Assembly: GCA_963775575.1 (NCBI GenBank)
Contig: CAVZJG010000002.1
Coordinates: forward strand, 248,001 to 312,000
Length of the DNA: 64,000 bases
Reading direction: 5' to 3'
From: Roseiarcus sp963775575
GTDB taxonomy: Bacteria > Pseudomonadota > Alphaproteobacteria > Rhizobiales > Beijerinckiaceae
Shown here: piece by piece, positions 35,904 to 44,343 of the stretch
Layout: each line of letters opens with the position of its first letter
Position numbering within the stretch: position 1 is the stretch's first letter
Made by a program: the position numbers and the translations under genes
Notes under the pieces: generated by a model
What the model was told of the DNA's origin: nothing
Databases searched by the model: none
What the model saw: only the letters and a program-made list of their open reading frames with translations

Positions 35904-36521
35904 ATGACGACCCCGCCATCCTTCCCGACGCTTCCCGGCCAGGGCTGGAGCGTCCACAAGAAGCCGACGTTTTCGACGATCGTCGCCAGTCACGTCTCGG
36001 GCCGCGAAGTGCGCGACGCGCTCTATCAGAGTCCGATCTGGCAATTCGAGCTGACCTTCGACGGGATGGATTCGAGTTCGTCGAGTTATCCCGGGCTCGG
36101 CGCGGAATCGCTGCAGAGCCTGATGGGGCTCTTCCTGCAATGCCAGGGCCAATTCGGCACGTTCCTCTACGCCGACCCGACCGACAATTCGGTCGGCGGC
36201 CAAGCCTTCGCGACCGGCGACGGATCGACGACGAGCTTCACGTTCGCGCGCGCGCTTGGGGGATTTCTCGAGCCGGTCGGCTGGGTGACGAGCGTTTCCC
36301 AGGTCACCGTCGGCGGCCTCGCGCAGAGTTCGGGCTGGTCGCTCGTCACGCCCAACAGCTTGGTCTTCGCGACGGCGCCGGCGAACGGCGCGCTGATCGC
36401 CGCGTCGTTTTCCTACGCCTTCCAATGCCGCTTCGACGACGACATTCAAGATTTCGAGCAGTTCATGCAGAACCTGTGGACGTTGCAAAGCCTGAAATTT
36501 CGCTCGGTGCGAACGTCGTGA
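35904..36521 (+). CDS. Distal tail protein, DUF2460 family (GTA gp12-like)
   Basis: A 205-residue protein from ATG 35904 with AGGAGCG upstream. It contains PGQGWSVHKKPTFSTIVASHVSGR, WQFELTFDGMDS, LQSLMGLFLQCQGQFGTFLYADP and ends CRFDDDIQDFEQFMQNLWTLQSLKFRSVR, all typical of the DUF2460 family whose GTA member forms the distal tail hexamer joining the tube to the hub. It is paralogous to the C-terminal domain of the preceding protein. Confidence 0.92.
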   Translation: MTTPPSFPTLPGQGWSVHKKPTFSTIVASHVSGREVRDALYQSPIWQFELTFDGMDSSSSSYPGLGAESLQSLMGLFLQCQGQFGTFLYADPTDNSVGGQAFATGDGSTTSFTFARALGGFLEPVGWVTSVSQVTVGGLAQSSGWSLVTPNSLVFATAPANGALIAASFSYAFQCRFDDDIQDFEQFMQNLWTLQSLKFRSVRTS

Positions 36522-36530
36522 CGGGAAAGA

Positions 36531-36661
36531 GGGCAGTAGGCAGTGGGCAATAGGCAGTAGGACGCCACTGCCCACTGCCTACTGCCCACTGCCCACTGCC
36601 CATTGCCCATTGCCCACTGCCCACTGCCCACTGCCCATTGCCCACTGCCCACTGCCCACTG
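36531..36661. repeat. Longest inverted heptamer array
   Basis: A left arm of about five GGCAGTA-like units and a right arm of about fourteen TACTGCC/CATTGCC/CACTGCC units, ending just before the ribosome-binding site of the hub gene. Copy number is asymmetric, suggesting slippage. Confidence 0.92.
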
Positions 36662-36683
36662 GCCGCCCCTCCGAAGGAGCCGC

Positions 36684-37553
36684 ATGAAAACCGCCTCTGC
36701 CGCCCTCATCGCCTTCCTCAACGCCGCGCGCGCTAACCCCGACGCGCCGATCGCGTTCGCCGACTGCTTTACGTTCACGCTGGCGACGGGAACGGTCCTC
36801 GCCTACGCCAACGTCGACCAGCCGGTCGTCTACAACGGCCTGACGTTTCGCGCCGACGGCCCGCTGGTGCAGGGGCTCAAATACAAGGCCTCGGTCGGAC
36901 TCGAGGTCGACAAGCAGCAGATCGTCATCGCGGCGCGGCCGACCGACCTGATCGCCGGCGCGCCGTTCCTCAACGCGCTGCGCGACGGCGCCTTCGACGG
37001 CGCGACGGTGCAGCGCGACCGCGTCTTCATGACGGCGCTGGGGACGACGCCGATCGGCGGCGTGACGTTGTTTCACGGCCGGGTGTCGACGGTCGACCAG
37101 GTCGGGCGCACCAGCGCGACGATCACGGTGGCGTCCGACCTCGTCGTGCTCGATTACGACATGCCGCGCAACCTCTATTCGCCGACCTGCCTGCACACGC
37201 TCTATGACTCGGGCTGCGGCGTCCCGCGCGGAACCTATGCGGCGAACGGAACGGTCGGCGCCGGCTCGACGGCGACGCTGATCAATTTTTCCGGCGCGCA
37301 GCCGATCCACACGCAGGGCTCGATCGTGTTCACTTCGGGCGTCAACGCCAACCTGCGCGCGACGGTGAAGAGCGTCGCCGCCGGCGCCTCGCTCAGCCTG
37401 ATCTATCCCCTTCCTTCGCCACCCGCGACCGGCGACGCGTTCACCGTCTACGCCGGCTGCGACCATACGCAAGCGACCTGTTCGTCGCGCTTCGCCAACC
37501 TCGCCGCCTTTCGCGGCTTCCCGTTCGTCCCGCCGCCGCAGATCGCCTACTGA
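36684..37553 (+). CDS. Baseplate hub protein, DUF2163 family (GTA gp13-like)
   Basis: A 289-residue protein from ATG 36684 (GAAGGAG upstream). The family cysteines are present: SPTCLHTLYDSGCGVP near residue 168 and AGCDHTQATCSSRFANL near 257, followed by FRGFPFVP. In the Rhodobacter GTA the four cysteines of the homologue hold an iron-sulfur cluster in the hub. The N-terminal half (FADCFTFTLATGTVLAYANVD) forms the hub's beta domains. It sits directly before an accessory toxin cassette. Confidence 0.92.
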   Translation: MKTASAALIAFLNAARANPDAPIAFADCFTFTLATGTVLAYANVDQPVVYNGLTFRADGPLVQGLKYKASVGLEVDKQQIVIAARPTDLIAGAPFLNALRDGAFDGATVQRDRVFMTALGTTPIGGVTLFHGRVSTVDQVGRTSATITVASDLVVLDYDMPRNLYSPTCLHTLYDSGCGVPRGTYAANGTVGAGSTATLINFSGAQPIHTQGSIVFTSGVNANLRATVKSVAAGASLSLIYPLPSPPATGDAFTVYAGCDHTQATCSSRFANLAAFRGFPFVPPPQIAY

Positions 37554-37701
37554 GCGGTCCGCAGTTTCCCTCGTGGAGCGCGAAAGAGCGGTCGAAGCGC
37601 GCAGATACAATGAGCGACGCCAACGCCTTGCCCTCGACGACGCCTATCGGCGCAAGCGCGGCGCCTTCGCGGTCGATCCATTCAAGAATGTGAGATGTGC
37701 G

Positions 37702-38835
37702 ATGCTTTTCGAGCAACTGCGCAAGCAATGGGACGGGCACGGCTCGCGCGCACCGCTGCATGCTGCGCTGACCTTCGTCGACGACTGGCTGGTCCTTGGC
37801 ACCGGAACAAGGCTCGCCTTGGCGAAGCGCGGCGTTTGCTCGCCGGCAATCGACGACGCCCGCGTCAGCGCGTTGCTTTGCGCCGCCTACCAACGGCCGC
37901 TCGAACCCCGCGCGCTCGGCTATATCAGGCGAGCAATCGTCACGCACGGCGAAGGCGATGCGACACTCGCCTTGATGCACTTGGCGATGACCGCCCTGTG
38001 GCCGCTGACTCAACCAAAGCAAGCGGCTTACCGGCTATTCATGGCCGACGCCTTGATGAAGGCGGGCATGACCACGCGCGACGTCTGGCATGCGCTCGGT
38101 TTCGACTCGGCGCTGATCGAGCGGATCGAAAAATACTCGCCGGACCAGCCGCGCGTGCCCGCCGGCAACGGCCGCCCCAGTGGTCAATGGACGCGCGACG
38201 GAGTCGGTGACCTAGAAGCTCCGGCTTTATCTTCTCGTTCGAGAGCAGAACACGAGGGGGCATCGGATACTGCGTCATCGATCGGCAGCGACACAGGCTC
38301 GAGCGATTCGCGTAAATCCACCGAGTTTTCGGTGACACTTCGGCAACCGTCTCAACCCGATCAAGTTCTCAGCGACGCCAATCCCGATCCGATCAAGGCG
38401 GGAGAACAATACGCCCAAATAGCGATCGCCAAGGTGCCTCACACTGGCGATCCCCGAATCGATACGACGACCGACACGTTGCTGGAGACGCTCGCCATGA
38501 TCGACGCTGGCATTCCAAGAGGTGTGGGACCGCTCTACGGGACCGCGCTGCATGTCGCGTTCGCCAACGCGGTGCGCGCGCTAAATCTTCCCGGCATCGG
38601 AACGGAGGGCGTCGAGCAGAGCTTCAGTTTGCTCGACGTCGCGAAATATGGCGCGGCGGGCACCATCAGAACCGACGTCGCGCTCTGGGACGACGCACAG
38701 AAAAACGTCATCGCGATTTATGACCTGAAGACAGGCGGCGCCACGCTTTCGGGCGGGAGAGTGCGGGACTTAATGAGCAGGGTCCCAGGAGGGGCGAACG
38801 CCATCGTCTTCGAGATTCGTGCTGACCGCAATTAA
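37702..38835 (+). CDS. Toxin D: constant domain + linker + PD-(D/E)XK-like nuclease
   Basis: A 377-residue protein from ATG 37702. Constant domain at 1-142 (WLVLGTGTRLALAKR, LGYIRRAIVTHGEGDATLAL, QAAYRLFMADALMKAGMTTRDV), linker SPDQPRVPAGNGRPSGQW at about 145-162, a Ser-rich spacer, then a C-terminal domain with GTALHVAFANAVRAL, IRTDVALWDD (Asp near 323) and VIAIYDLKTGGATLSGGR (D-x-K near 340), a nuclease-like signature. No stop or frameshift interrupts it. It lies between the hub and NlpC/P60 genes, far from the other copies. The partner gene is on the opposite strand, converging on it. Confidence 0.77.
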   Translation: MLFEQLRKQWDGHGSRAPLHAALTFVDDWLVLGTGTRLALAKRGVCSPAIDDARVSALLCAAYQRPLEPRALGYIRRAIVTHGEGDATLALMHLAMTALWPLTQPKQAAYRLFMADALMKAGMTTRDVWHALGFDSALIERIEKYSPDQPRVPAGNGRPSGQWTRDGVGDLEAPALSSRSRAEHEGASDTASSIGSDTGSSDSRKSTEFSVTLRQPSQPDQVLSDANPDPIKAGEQYAQIAIAKVPHTGDPRIDTTTDTLLETLAMIDAGIPRGVGPLYGTALHVAFANAVRALNLPGIGTEGVEQSFSLLDVAKYGAAGTIRTDVALWDDAQKNVIAIYDLKTGGATLSGGRVRDLMSRVPGGANAIVFEIRADRN

Positions 38836-38857
38836 CGCGAGGTCGACCGGACCGGCG

Positions 38858-39589
38858 CTACTGCCCCGCAGTCGGATCCACCCCCTCGAGGCAATCGGCG
38901 AGCGGCGGCAGGCGGGCTTGGGCCCGGCGCGCGTCGATGATGTGGCGAACCGCCGAACGAAATTGAGCGGGATCGTCGAGCAGCGCCGCGAGAGCCGCCG
39001 CGTCGGACTGCACTTTCGCCTCCCAATCGAAGTTGATGGCGCAATTTTGAATCTGCTGGAACAAGCGACGCGACAGGTCGAATTCGCTGTTGAGCCCCGC
39101 GGCAATGGCGGCATAACGAATTCGAATATCCGTAAATTGTCTCGCGCAAAGATACCGGCTGATCGCGGCGATCGACGGAAATCTCTCTCTCAGAGCTAGG
39201 ACTTCCTCCGCCGCGTGAGCCGCCATCTTCTCGACGAGCGGGCCGAACTGCGCCGCATTCTCAAAGGGAATGAAATCGCTGCCAGCCACGCGATAGCCGA
39301 CATTGAACGCCAATCCGGGTCTCTCGTACCACATCCAGCTTGCGCCGACGTTGAGATAAGTGCCCTTGGAAAAGCCGCTGGGCTGGAACTCGATCATGAT
39401 CGCCCAATAACGCTGATCGGAAAGCCAGACGCGCGATTGCCCGCGACGCACGCATCCGATCGGCGACAAGGCGGCTTTCGCCGCCGCGGCGATCAAACGG
39501 CCATGTTCGTTCTGCGTCGCCACAAGCTGCCCGCTCCGCCCCGTTCGCCGGGCGGCGAGCTTAGCACCGTCTTCGGCGCGACGCGTCAA
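38858..39589 (-). CDS. DUF4304-like candidate immunity protein for toxin D
   Basis: A 243-residue protein convergent with toxin D (22 bases between stops). The first ~25 residues may be untranslated; the core has WAIMIEFQPSGFSKGTYLNVG, WMWYERPGLAFNVGYR, a helical AEEVLALRERFPSIAAISRYL stretch and a late FDWEAKVQSDAAALAALL helix. The 'I.FQ.S.....YLNVG' pattern recalls DUF4304-type proteins, seen near toxin genes. Antisense placement is unusual for immunity genes and would need its own promoter. Family from pattern only. Confidence 0.6.
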   Translation of the reverse strand: MTRRAEDGAKLAARRTGRSGQLVATQNEHGRLIAAAAKAALSPIGCVRRGQSRVWLSDQRYWAIMIEFQPSGFSKGTYLNVGASWMWYERPGLAFNVGYRVAGSDFIPFENAAQFGPLVEKMAAHAAEEVLALRERFPSIAAISRYLCARQFTDIRIRYAAIAAGLNSEFDLSRRLFQQIQNCAINFDWEAKVQSDAAALAALLDDPAQFRSAVRHIIDARRAQARLPPLADCLEGVDPTAGQ

Positions 39590-39706
39590 TGCTGAAGCCG
39601 GCGCCGCCTCTGGCCCTCACCGGGTTCTGGCCGGCGGGAGAGCCGCTGGCCGCCGCGCGCCGCGCCTTCCTCTGCGACGGCCCGCTGAAGGACGGCGCGG
39701 TGCCGT

Positions 39707-40396
39707 CTAAAAGTGTTCATAGACGATGACGATCGGGCGTCCGACGATCGGCGCGAGCTGCGCGGCGATCTTCTGCTCGCCGGCGCGCACGTCAGCGCTC
39801 CAGCGCGCGTGTCTCGATCGCCATTCCGCCTCGGCGGCGCGAACCCATGCGAAGTTGCGCGCCATCTCGTCGACGGCGCGCTGCGAGGCGAGCGTCGCCT
39901 GGAACTTCCACTTCGGGTTCATGATGCGGAGGCCGAAGCGGGCGAAAGCGAACGGCTGCTCAAAGACGAGCATGTCCAACCTGACCTCGGCGCCGCAGCA
40001 CGCCACCGGCCGCGGCGCGAGGCGGAAGCCTGCGTCCCCGGCGTAGTCTGCGCTCATCCAATCCGCGAGCTCCCGTTCGCTCAACTCGGCACCGCAACGC
40101 GGGCAACGCGATTGATGCTCCCCCGCGGGCGAGAAGAACGCCGACACGACCTCCTCGTCGCGAACCTTGATCTTGCCCGACGAAGGCATGTCGCTGCGTG
40201 AGGCGAGCTCGCCGCGCAGGAAGGCCACAGCCTGCTCGACGAGCGCCGGTTCGGGGCGGAACCAGGGATCGGCGCTGACGAAATCGGTCCAATCGTCGCT
40301 CAGTCGGCGCCCCTCTCCTAAACATCGCGAGCGCTGAGCGCTCCGCTTGCGATGGCCTTTGCGGTCGACGCCCCGTCGTTCGGAGCGCGCGGCCAA
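39707..40396 (-). CDS. Zinc-ribbon protein, unknown function
   Basis: The convincing part begins at about LSDDWTDFVSADPWFRPEPALVEQAV; the 30 Arg-rich residues before it are probably not translated. An AGGAGAGGGG lies upstream of that point but without a standard start codon, so the start is uncertain or mutated. SRCPRCGAELSERELADW and VACCGAEVRLDM form a four-cysteine zinc ribbon (CPRC...CC-type). No signal peptide. It lies in the toxin D accessory block and might be another immunity-type gene. Confidence 0.55.
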   Translation of the reverse strand: MAARSERRGVDRKGHRKRSAQRSRCLGEGRRLSDDWTDFVSADPWFRPEPALVEQAVAFLRGELASRSDMPSSGKIKVRDEEVVSAFFSPAGEHQSRCPRCGAELSERELADWMSADYAGDAGFRLAPRPVACCGAEVRLDMLVFEQPFAFARFGLRIMNPKWKFQATLASQRAVDEMARNFAWVRAAEAEWRSRHARWSADVRAGEQKIAAQLAPIVGRPIVIVYEHF

Positions 40397-40473
40397 ATTC
40401 CGATCGCGCGTAGCGCCGGCTCTCGCTAAAGGCGCTGTCGCGAGAAAATGACGTCGAGCGCGTCATTAGGAAC

Positions 40474-40749
40474 ATGGCGCTCTATCCGATTTGGGGTTGG
40501 TGTCGCCCCATTCGCAACCGGCCACCCGCCTGGGAGGGTTTCGTGCAAACGGACGCAGTCGAAGGTCGCAAAGACGCGTTTGAAGTGTCCAAAAGGGCAA
40601 TTGAGGTCACGCCCGATATGATCGAGGCAGGGTGCAACGCCCTCAGTCGCTTTTTTGTTTTCGAGTTGGATCAGCCGGAGGTGATTGTAACTTACGTTTT
40701 CTTGGAGATGATCGCTGCGCGTGAGACCATGGCGGTCCCATACGGATAA
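40474..40749 (+). CDS. Small accessory protein
   Basis: A 91-residue frame; the likely translated part is AFEVSKRAIEVTPDMIEAG...LDQPEVIVTYVFLEMIAARET, a pattern I associate with small phage- and plasmid-borne proteins of unknown role. A GTG at about 40543 is an alternative start. Its 3' end overlaps the 3' end of the opposite-strand gene by 107 bases, so one of the two C-termini may be a chance extension. Confidence 0.5.
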   Translation: MALYPIWGWCRPIRNRPPAWEGFVQTDAVEGRKDAFEVSKRAIEVTPDMIEAGCNALSRFFVFELDQPEVIVTYVFLEMIAARETMAVPYG

Positions 40750-41266
40750 AACTTGGAGGACTGCCGCCCGGTTTACGGGATAGCTCTTCAAACAAGCCGT
40801 CGGCCAGGAACTCAATCGCGCGGGTGAACTTTTCGCGGGGCGATACGGGTGCAGGACGGCCTTCGTAAGAGATGTGCAAAGGGTACCACAGAGCGGCGCA
40901 TTTCGCCGACACGTCCGGCCTGTCAAAGTCAATGGCTTCGGCAGAATGCGCGAATGCATTGCGTATTTCACGAAGGATGCAAAGGTCAAGGTAGGCACCG
41001 GTTCCTATAATTTCCAAAGCGAACGCGAGCGCTATGCGTGCCGAAAATTCCTGAAGCGGTCCTCTGTTCTCAAACAGTAATGTCTTTATATCTTCTAATG
41101 GTCTAATTCTTTTTTCAATCACGGAACGCAGGAGCAAATCAAGAAAAGCCGTGCCAGCAATTGCCGCTCCGCGGGAGGTCTGAGTGTTAATCTCAGCCAT
41201 CGCGGCGACAAAGTAAGGTTTTGGTAAGTCAAGGTGGTGCCTGGCCACGCTGATTCTTTTGCTCAT
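40643..41266 (-). CDS. MltR-like helical protein
   Basis: From the second in-frame ATG (41266) the product is 207 residues. AAIAGTAFLDLLLRSVIEKR, LQEFSARIALAFALEIIGTGAYLDL and ILREIRNAFAHSAEAIDFDRP match the layout of the MltR/mannitol-repressor-like helical family, members of which are also found in accessory islands. The last ~40 residues are Ser/Pro/Arg-rich and overlap the opposite gene. Role here unknown; lower GC than the virion genes. Confidence 0.62.
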   Translation of the reverse strand: MSKRISVARHHLDLPKPYFVAAMAEINTQTSRGAAIAGTAFLDLLLRSVIEKRIRPLEDIKTLLFENRGPLQEFSARIALAFALEIIGTGAYLDLCILREIRNAFAHSAEAIDFDRPDVSAKCAALWYPLHISYEGRPAPVSPREKFTRAIEFLADGLFEELSRKPGGSPPSFIRMGPPWSHAQRSSPRKRKLQSPPADPTRKQKSD

Positions 41267-41458
41267 GGCACTTCGGTTGGGCGTCAACCCTCTAGAGCAA
41301 ACGGGTCGTCAATACAAGTACCGGCTGCTGTCGTCACCTTGTCCGGCCAGTGACCACGAGCAGAAGCTCCGCGCTGCCGCTGGTTTGTTCAGCATCCACC
41401 CTCGCGCCGCCAATGTCGAGAGGCGACGACGCCGCAACCCAAAGCCATCGGAGCCTCA

Positions 41459-41920
41459 ATGGATGAACTGCGCTCTCGCGCCGCCATCGTCGCGGCGGCG
41501 CGCGAATGGATCGGCACGCCCTATCACCACATGGCCGACGTCAAGGGCGTCGGCTGCGATTGCGCGATGCTGCTGGTGCGCGTGTTTTGCGATCTTAAGC
41601 TGGTCGAGCCATTCGATCCGCGCCCCTATGTCAAGGACTGGCACCTGCACCGCGGCGAGGAGCGCTATCTCGATTTCCTGCTGGCGCGCGCGCGTGAAGT
41701 CGCCGCGCCGCTGCCCGGCGACGTAATCCTGTTCAAATACGGCCGTTGCTTCTCCCACGGCGGCATCGTCACGCGAAGCGATCCGTTGACGATCGTGCAC
41801 GCGTTTCATCCGGCGCGCGCCGTGCTGGAGGAAGAGATCGCCCGCAACGCCGAGGTCGCCGCGCGGCTGCACGAGGCCAGGTTCGCCAGCTATTTCAGGG
41901 AAGTAGGCAGTAGGCAGTAG
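41459..41920 (+). CDS. NlpC/P60 cell-wall peptidase of the tail (GTA gp14-like)
   Basis: A 153-residue cysteine peptidase. ATG 41459; catalytic Cys in VGCDCAML (C35), His in FSHGGIV (near 98) and the polar third residue in TIVHAF. GTA and phage homologues cut peptidoglycan peptide links during tail penetration. The final residues REVGSRQ and the TAG are coded by the beginning of the following heptamer repeat, showing that the array has replaced the original 3' end. Confidence 0.92.
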   Translation: MDELRSRAAIVAAAREWIGTPYHHMADVKGVGCDCAMLLVRVFCDLKLVEPFDPRPYVKDWHLHRGEERYLDFLLARAREVAAPLPGDVILFKYGRCFSHGGIVTRSDPLTIVHAFHPARAVLEEEIARNAEVAARLHEARFASYFREVGSRQ

Positions 41921-41956
41921 GCAGTCTGCGCGCCTCACTGCCCCTGCCTACTGCCC
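41902..41956. repeat. Inverted GGCAGTA/TACTGCC heptamer array overlapping a stop codon
   Basis: agtaggcagtaggcagtaggcagt on the left and cactgcccctgcctactgccc on the right. The left arm supplies the last codons and the stop of the NlpC/P60 gene. Confidence 0.88.
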
Positions 41957-41976
41957 TTCTTCGGAGCCCCGCGACC

Positions 41977-44343
41977 ATGAGTTGGTTTCGCCAGAAGACT
42001 GGCCAGAAGCCCGATTACACCGGGCTGCAGCTGCAGACCTCGGTCAACACCTTGCCGATTCCGATCGTCTGGGGCCAGACCAAGCTTGCGGCGAACGTGA
42101 TCTGGTACGCCAATTTCCAGACGCACGGCGGCGGCGGCGGCAAGGGCGGCCTCTTCAAATCGCCGACGAGCGGCTATTCCTACAGCGCCGACCTGATCAT
42201 GGCGCTCAGCGAGGGGCCGGTCTCCGGCGTCGGCGTCATCTGGCGCGACCAGTCGACCTACACGCTCGCCCATCTCGGCCTGACCTTCTTCGACGGCGCG
42301 ACGCCGCAGACGACGTGGGGTTACCTCCAGGCGAATTATTCGATCGAGGCGCTCGCGTATCAGGGCACGGCCTACGTCTGCGCCGCGAGCTACGCGCTCG
42401 GCGACAACGCCGACATCGGCAATCACAATTTCGAGATCGTCGGCATCCTTGCTGGGTCAGGGATCAACGGCGTCGACGCCGATCCGGCTGAGGTCATCAA
42501 CGATTTCCTGACCAATCCGCAATACGGCGCGGGCTTCTCGGCCGCCAGCATCGACGCTGCGACGTTATTCGGCTCAGGCGGCGACGCATCCTTGCAAACC
42601 TATTGCAAGGCGCTGGGCGTCGCGTTCAGCCCGTGTCTGACCGACCAGGAACAAGGGTCGAGCATTCTGACGCGCTGGCTGCAGCTCCTCAACTGCGCCG
42701 CGGTGTGGAGCGGCGGCATGCTCAAGTTCATCCCCTATGGCGACGCCGCGATCACGGCCGGCGACGTCGTGAAGACGGTGCAGACCGTCGTGCCGACCCC
42801 GGCGGAAGAGGGTTCGGGCGTGACGCCGCCGCCCTCGATTCTGGTCTGCGGCGTTTCAGAGTTCGTTTCCGACGGCGGGGTGAAATACGCCTTCACCGGC
42901 GCCGCGCTGACCACCATCGGCGCGGGCGCGCCCTCGGCGGCGGGAACCTACGGAATTTCGCCGGCAGGAACCTATCTGTTCGCGCCGGGCGACGAGAGCA
43001 AAGTCGTCTCGATCGCGTTCACCTACGCCGACCCGACGAGCTACGTCCCCGATCTGACGCCGATCTACAATCTGACTGATCTCGATTTCGTCGACGAGAA
43101 GGGCAACAAGGATCCGGTCCAGGCCTCGCGCGTCGACCCGTTCTCGCTGCCGACCGTTCAACGCCTCGAATGCCTGTCGCGCGCCAACCAGTACGGCGCC
43201 ATTCCCGTCGAGGCTCGCGATCAATCGCAGATCGAACTCTACGGCCCGCGCGTCGGCTCGACGATCCAAGCTCACGAAATCTGCGACGAGATCGTCATCG
43301 GGCCGATCGTTGCGCAGACCATCCTTCAACGTCAGCTTTATGTGCGCGCCCACTTCACTTTCAAACTGTCGTGGGAGTATAGCCTGCTCGATCCGATGGA
43401 CGTGTTGACGATCACCGACGCCAATCTCTGGCTCGTCGATTATCCCGTCCGCGTCACTTCGATCGAGGAGGACGACAAAGGCCTGCTGACAATCACGGCG
43501 GAAGAGCTGACGGTCGGCGTCTCGACGCCGGTCCTCTATCCGAATTCGGGATCGAGCGGGTTCCTGCCCAATCAGGGCGTCCCGGCCGATCCCGTCAACA
43601 CGCCGCTGATCTATGAACCGCCGCCGGCGCTCACCGGCGGAACGGCGCAGGTCTGGGTCGGCGCGTCGGGCGGCTCAAGCGGCGTCGCCGATCCGAACTG
43701 GGGCGGCGCCTATGTTTGGGTCTCGCTCGACGACGTCACCTATTCGCAAGTCGCCGTCATCGCCCAACCGCTGCGCCAGGGATTTCTCGCCGCCGCGCTG
43801 CCGGCGGCGAGCGGCTGGGATTCGAGCGACGCGTTGAGCGTCAACCTGACGGAAAGCGCGGGCGTCCTTTCGGGGACTTCGCAGGCGTCCGCGCAGCAGG
43901 GCGCCACGCGCTGTCTCGTCGACGGCGAACTCCTCGCCTACGAAAGCGCGACGCTGACGGGGACGAACGCCTACAATCTCACGGGATTGCAACGCGGCCT
44001 CTACGGCACGACCGGCGCGCCGCATTCGTCCGGGGCGCCGTTCGCGCGGCTCGACGCCGCGGTCGCGACCTACGATCTGCCCGCCAATTACGTCGGCGCG
44101 GCGCTGTATTTCAAGTTTCAGAGCTTCAACGTCTTCGGGGCCGGCGTGCAGAGCCTGTCCGACTGCGAGGTCTACAGTTACGTGCCTGCCGGCGCCGGGA
44201 TCGCCGATCCGATCGCCGCGCAACTCGCCGGCGGGATGCCGCTCGACCTCGGCTTCGTCAACCTCGCTCCGGCCCTCGCCGACGATTTCGGCGCGGTCGG
44301 GCCCGGCGCCGTTCTCGGCGCCCTCGATCTCGGGACAGCGTGA
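41977..44343 (+). CDS. Tail tip protein (Phage-tail_3 / lambda J-like)
   Basis: A 788-residue tip protein. N-terminus LQLQTSVNTLPIPIVWGQTKLAANVIWY and the GGGGGKGG loop followed by YSYSADLIMALSEGPVSGVGVIW are hallmarks of the tail-tip family related to the C-terminal part of GTA gp15. Later parts: VDPFSLPTVQRLECLSRANQY, FKLSWEYSLLDPMDVLTITD, VTSIEEDDKGLLTITAEEL, and a C-terminal beta-rich region. Residues ~301-348 contain a third copy of the beta module (GTYGISPAGTYLFAPGDESKV). It would form the tip that contacts the cell. Stop overlaps the fibre start. Confidence 0.88.
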   Translation: MSWFRQKTGQKPDYTGLQLQTSVNTLPIPIVWGQTKLAANVIWYANFQTHGGGGGKGGLFKSPTSGYSYSADLIMALSEGPVSGVGVIWRDQSTYTLAHLGLTFFDGATPQTTWGYLQANYSIEALAYQGTAYVCAASYALGDNADIGNHNFEIVGILAGSGINGVDADPAEVINDFLTNPQYGAGFSAASIDAATLFGSGGDASLQTYCKALGVAFSPCLTDQEQGSSILTRWLQLLNCAAVWSGGMLKFIPYGDAAITAGDVVKTVQTVVPTPAEEGSGVTPPPSILVCGVSEFVSDGGVKYAFTGAALTTIGAGAPSAAGTYGISPAGTYLFAPGDESKVVSIAFTYADPTSYVPDLTPIYNLTDLDFVDEKGNKDPVQASRVDPFSLPTVQRLECLSRANQYGAIPVEARDQSQIELYGPRVGSTIQAHEICDEIVIGPIVAQTILQRQLYVRAHFTFKLSWEYSLLDPMDVLTITDANLWLVDYPVRVTSIEEDDKGLLTITAEELTVGVSTPVLYPNSGSSGFLPNQGVPADPVNTPLIYEPPPALTGGTAQVWVGASGGSSGVADPNWGGAYVWVSLDDVTYSQVAVIAQPLRQGFLAAALPAASGWDSSDALSVNLTESAGVLSGTSQASAQQGATRCLVDGELLAYESATLTGTNAYNLTGLQRGLYGTTGAPHSSGAPFARLDAAVATYDLPANYVGAALYFKFQSFNVFGAGVQSLSDCEVYSYVPAGAGIADPIAAQLAGGMPLDLGFVNLAPALADDFGAVGPGAVLGALDLGTA

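Noticed and set aside
36463..36645. Short minus-strand ORF coding a GQWAVGS repeat peptide
   Set aside because: It is only the translation of the heptamer array.
36531..36661. CRISPR-like array
   Set aside because: Units are only 7 bases, directly tandem, without spacers, and arranged as an inverted pair; no cas genes are near.
39588..39706. Short plus-strand frame reading LKPAPPLALTGFWPAGEPLAAARRAF
   Set aside because: It may be a remnant of a longer gene, but it has no recognisable family, no ribosome-binding site and only about 40 codons.
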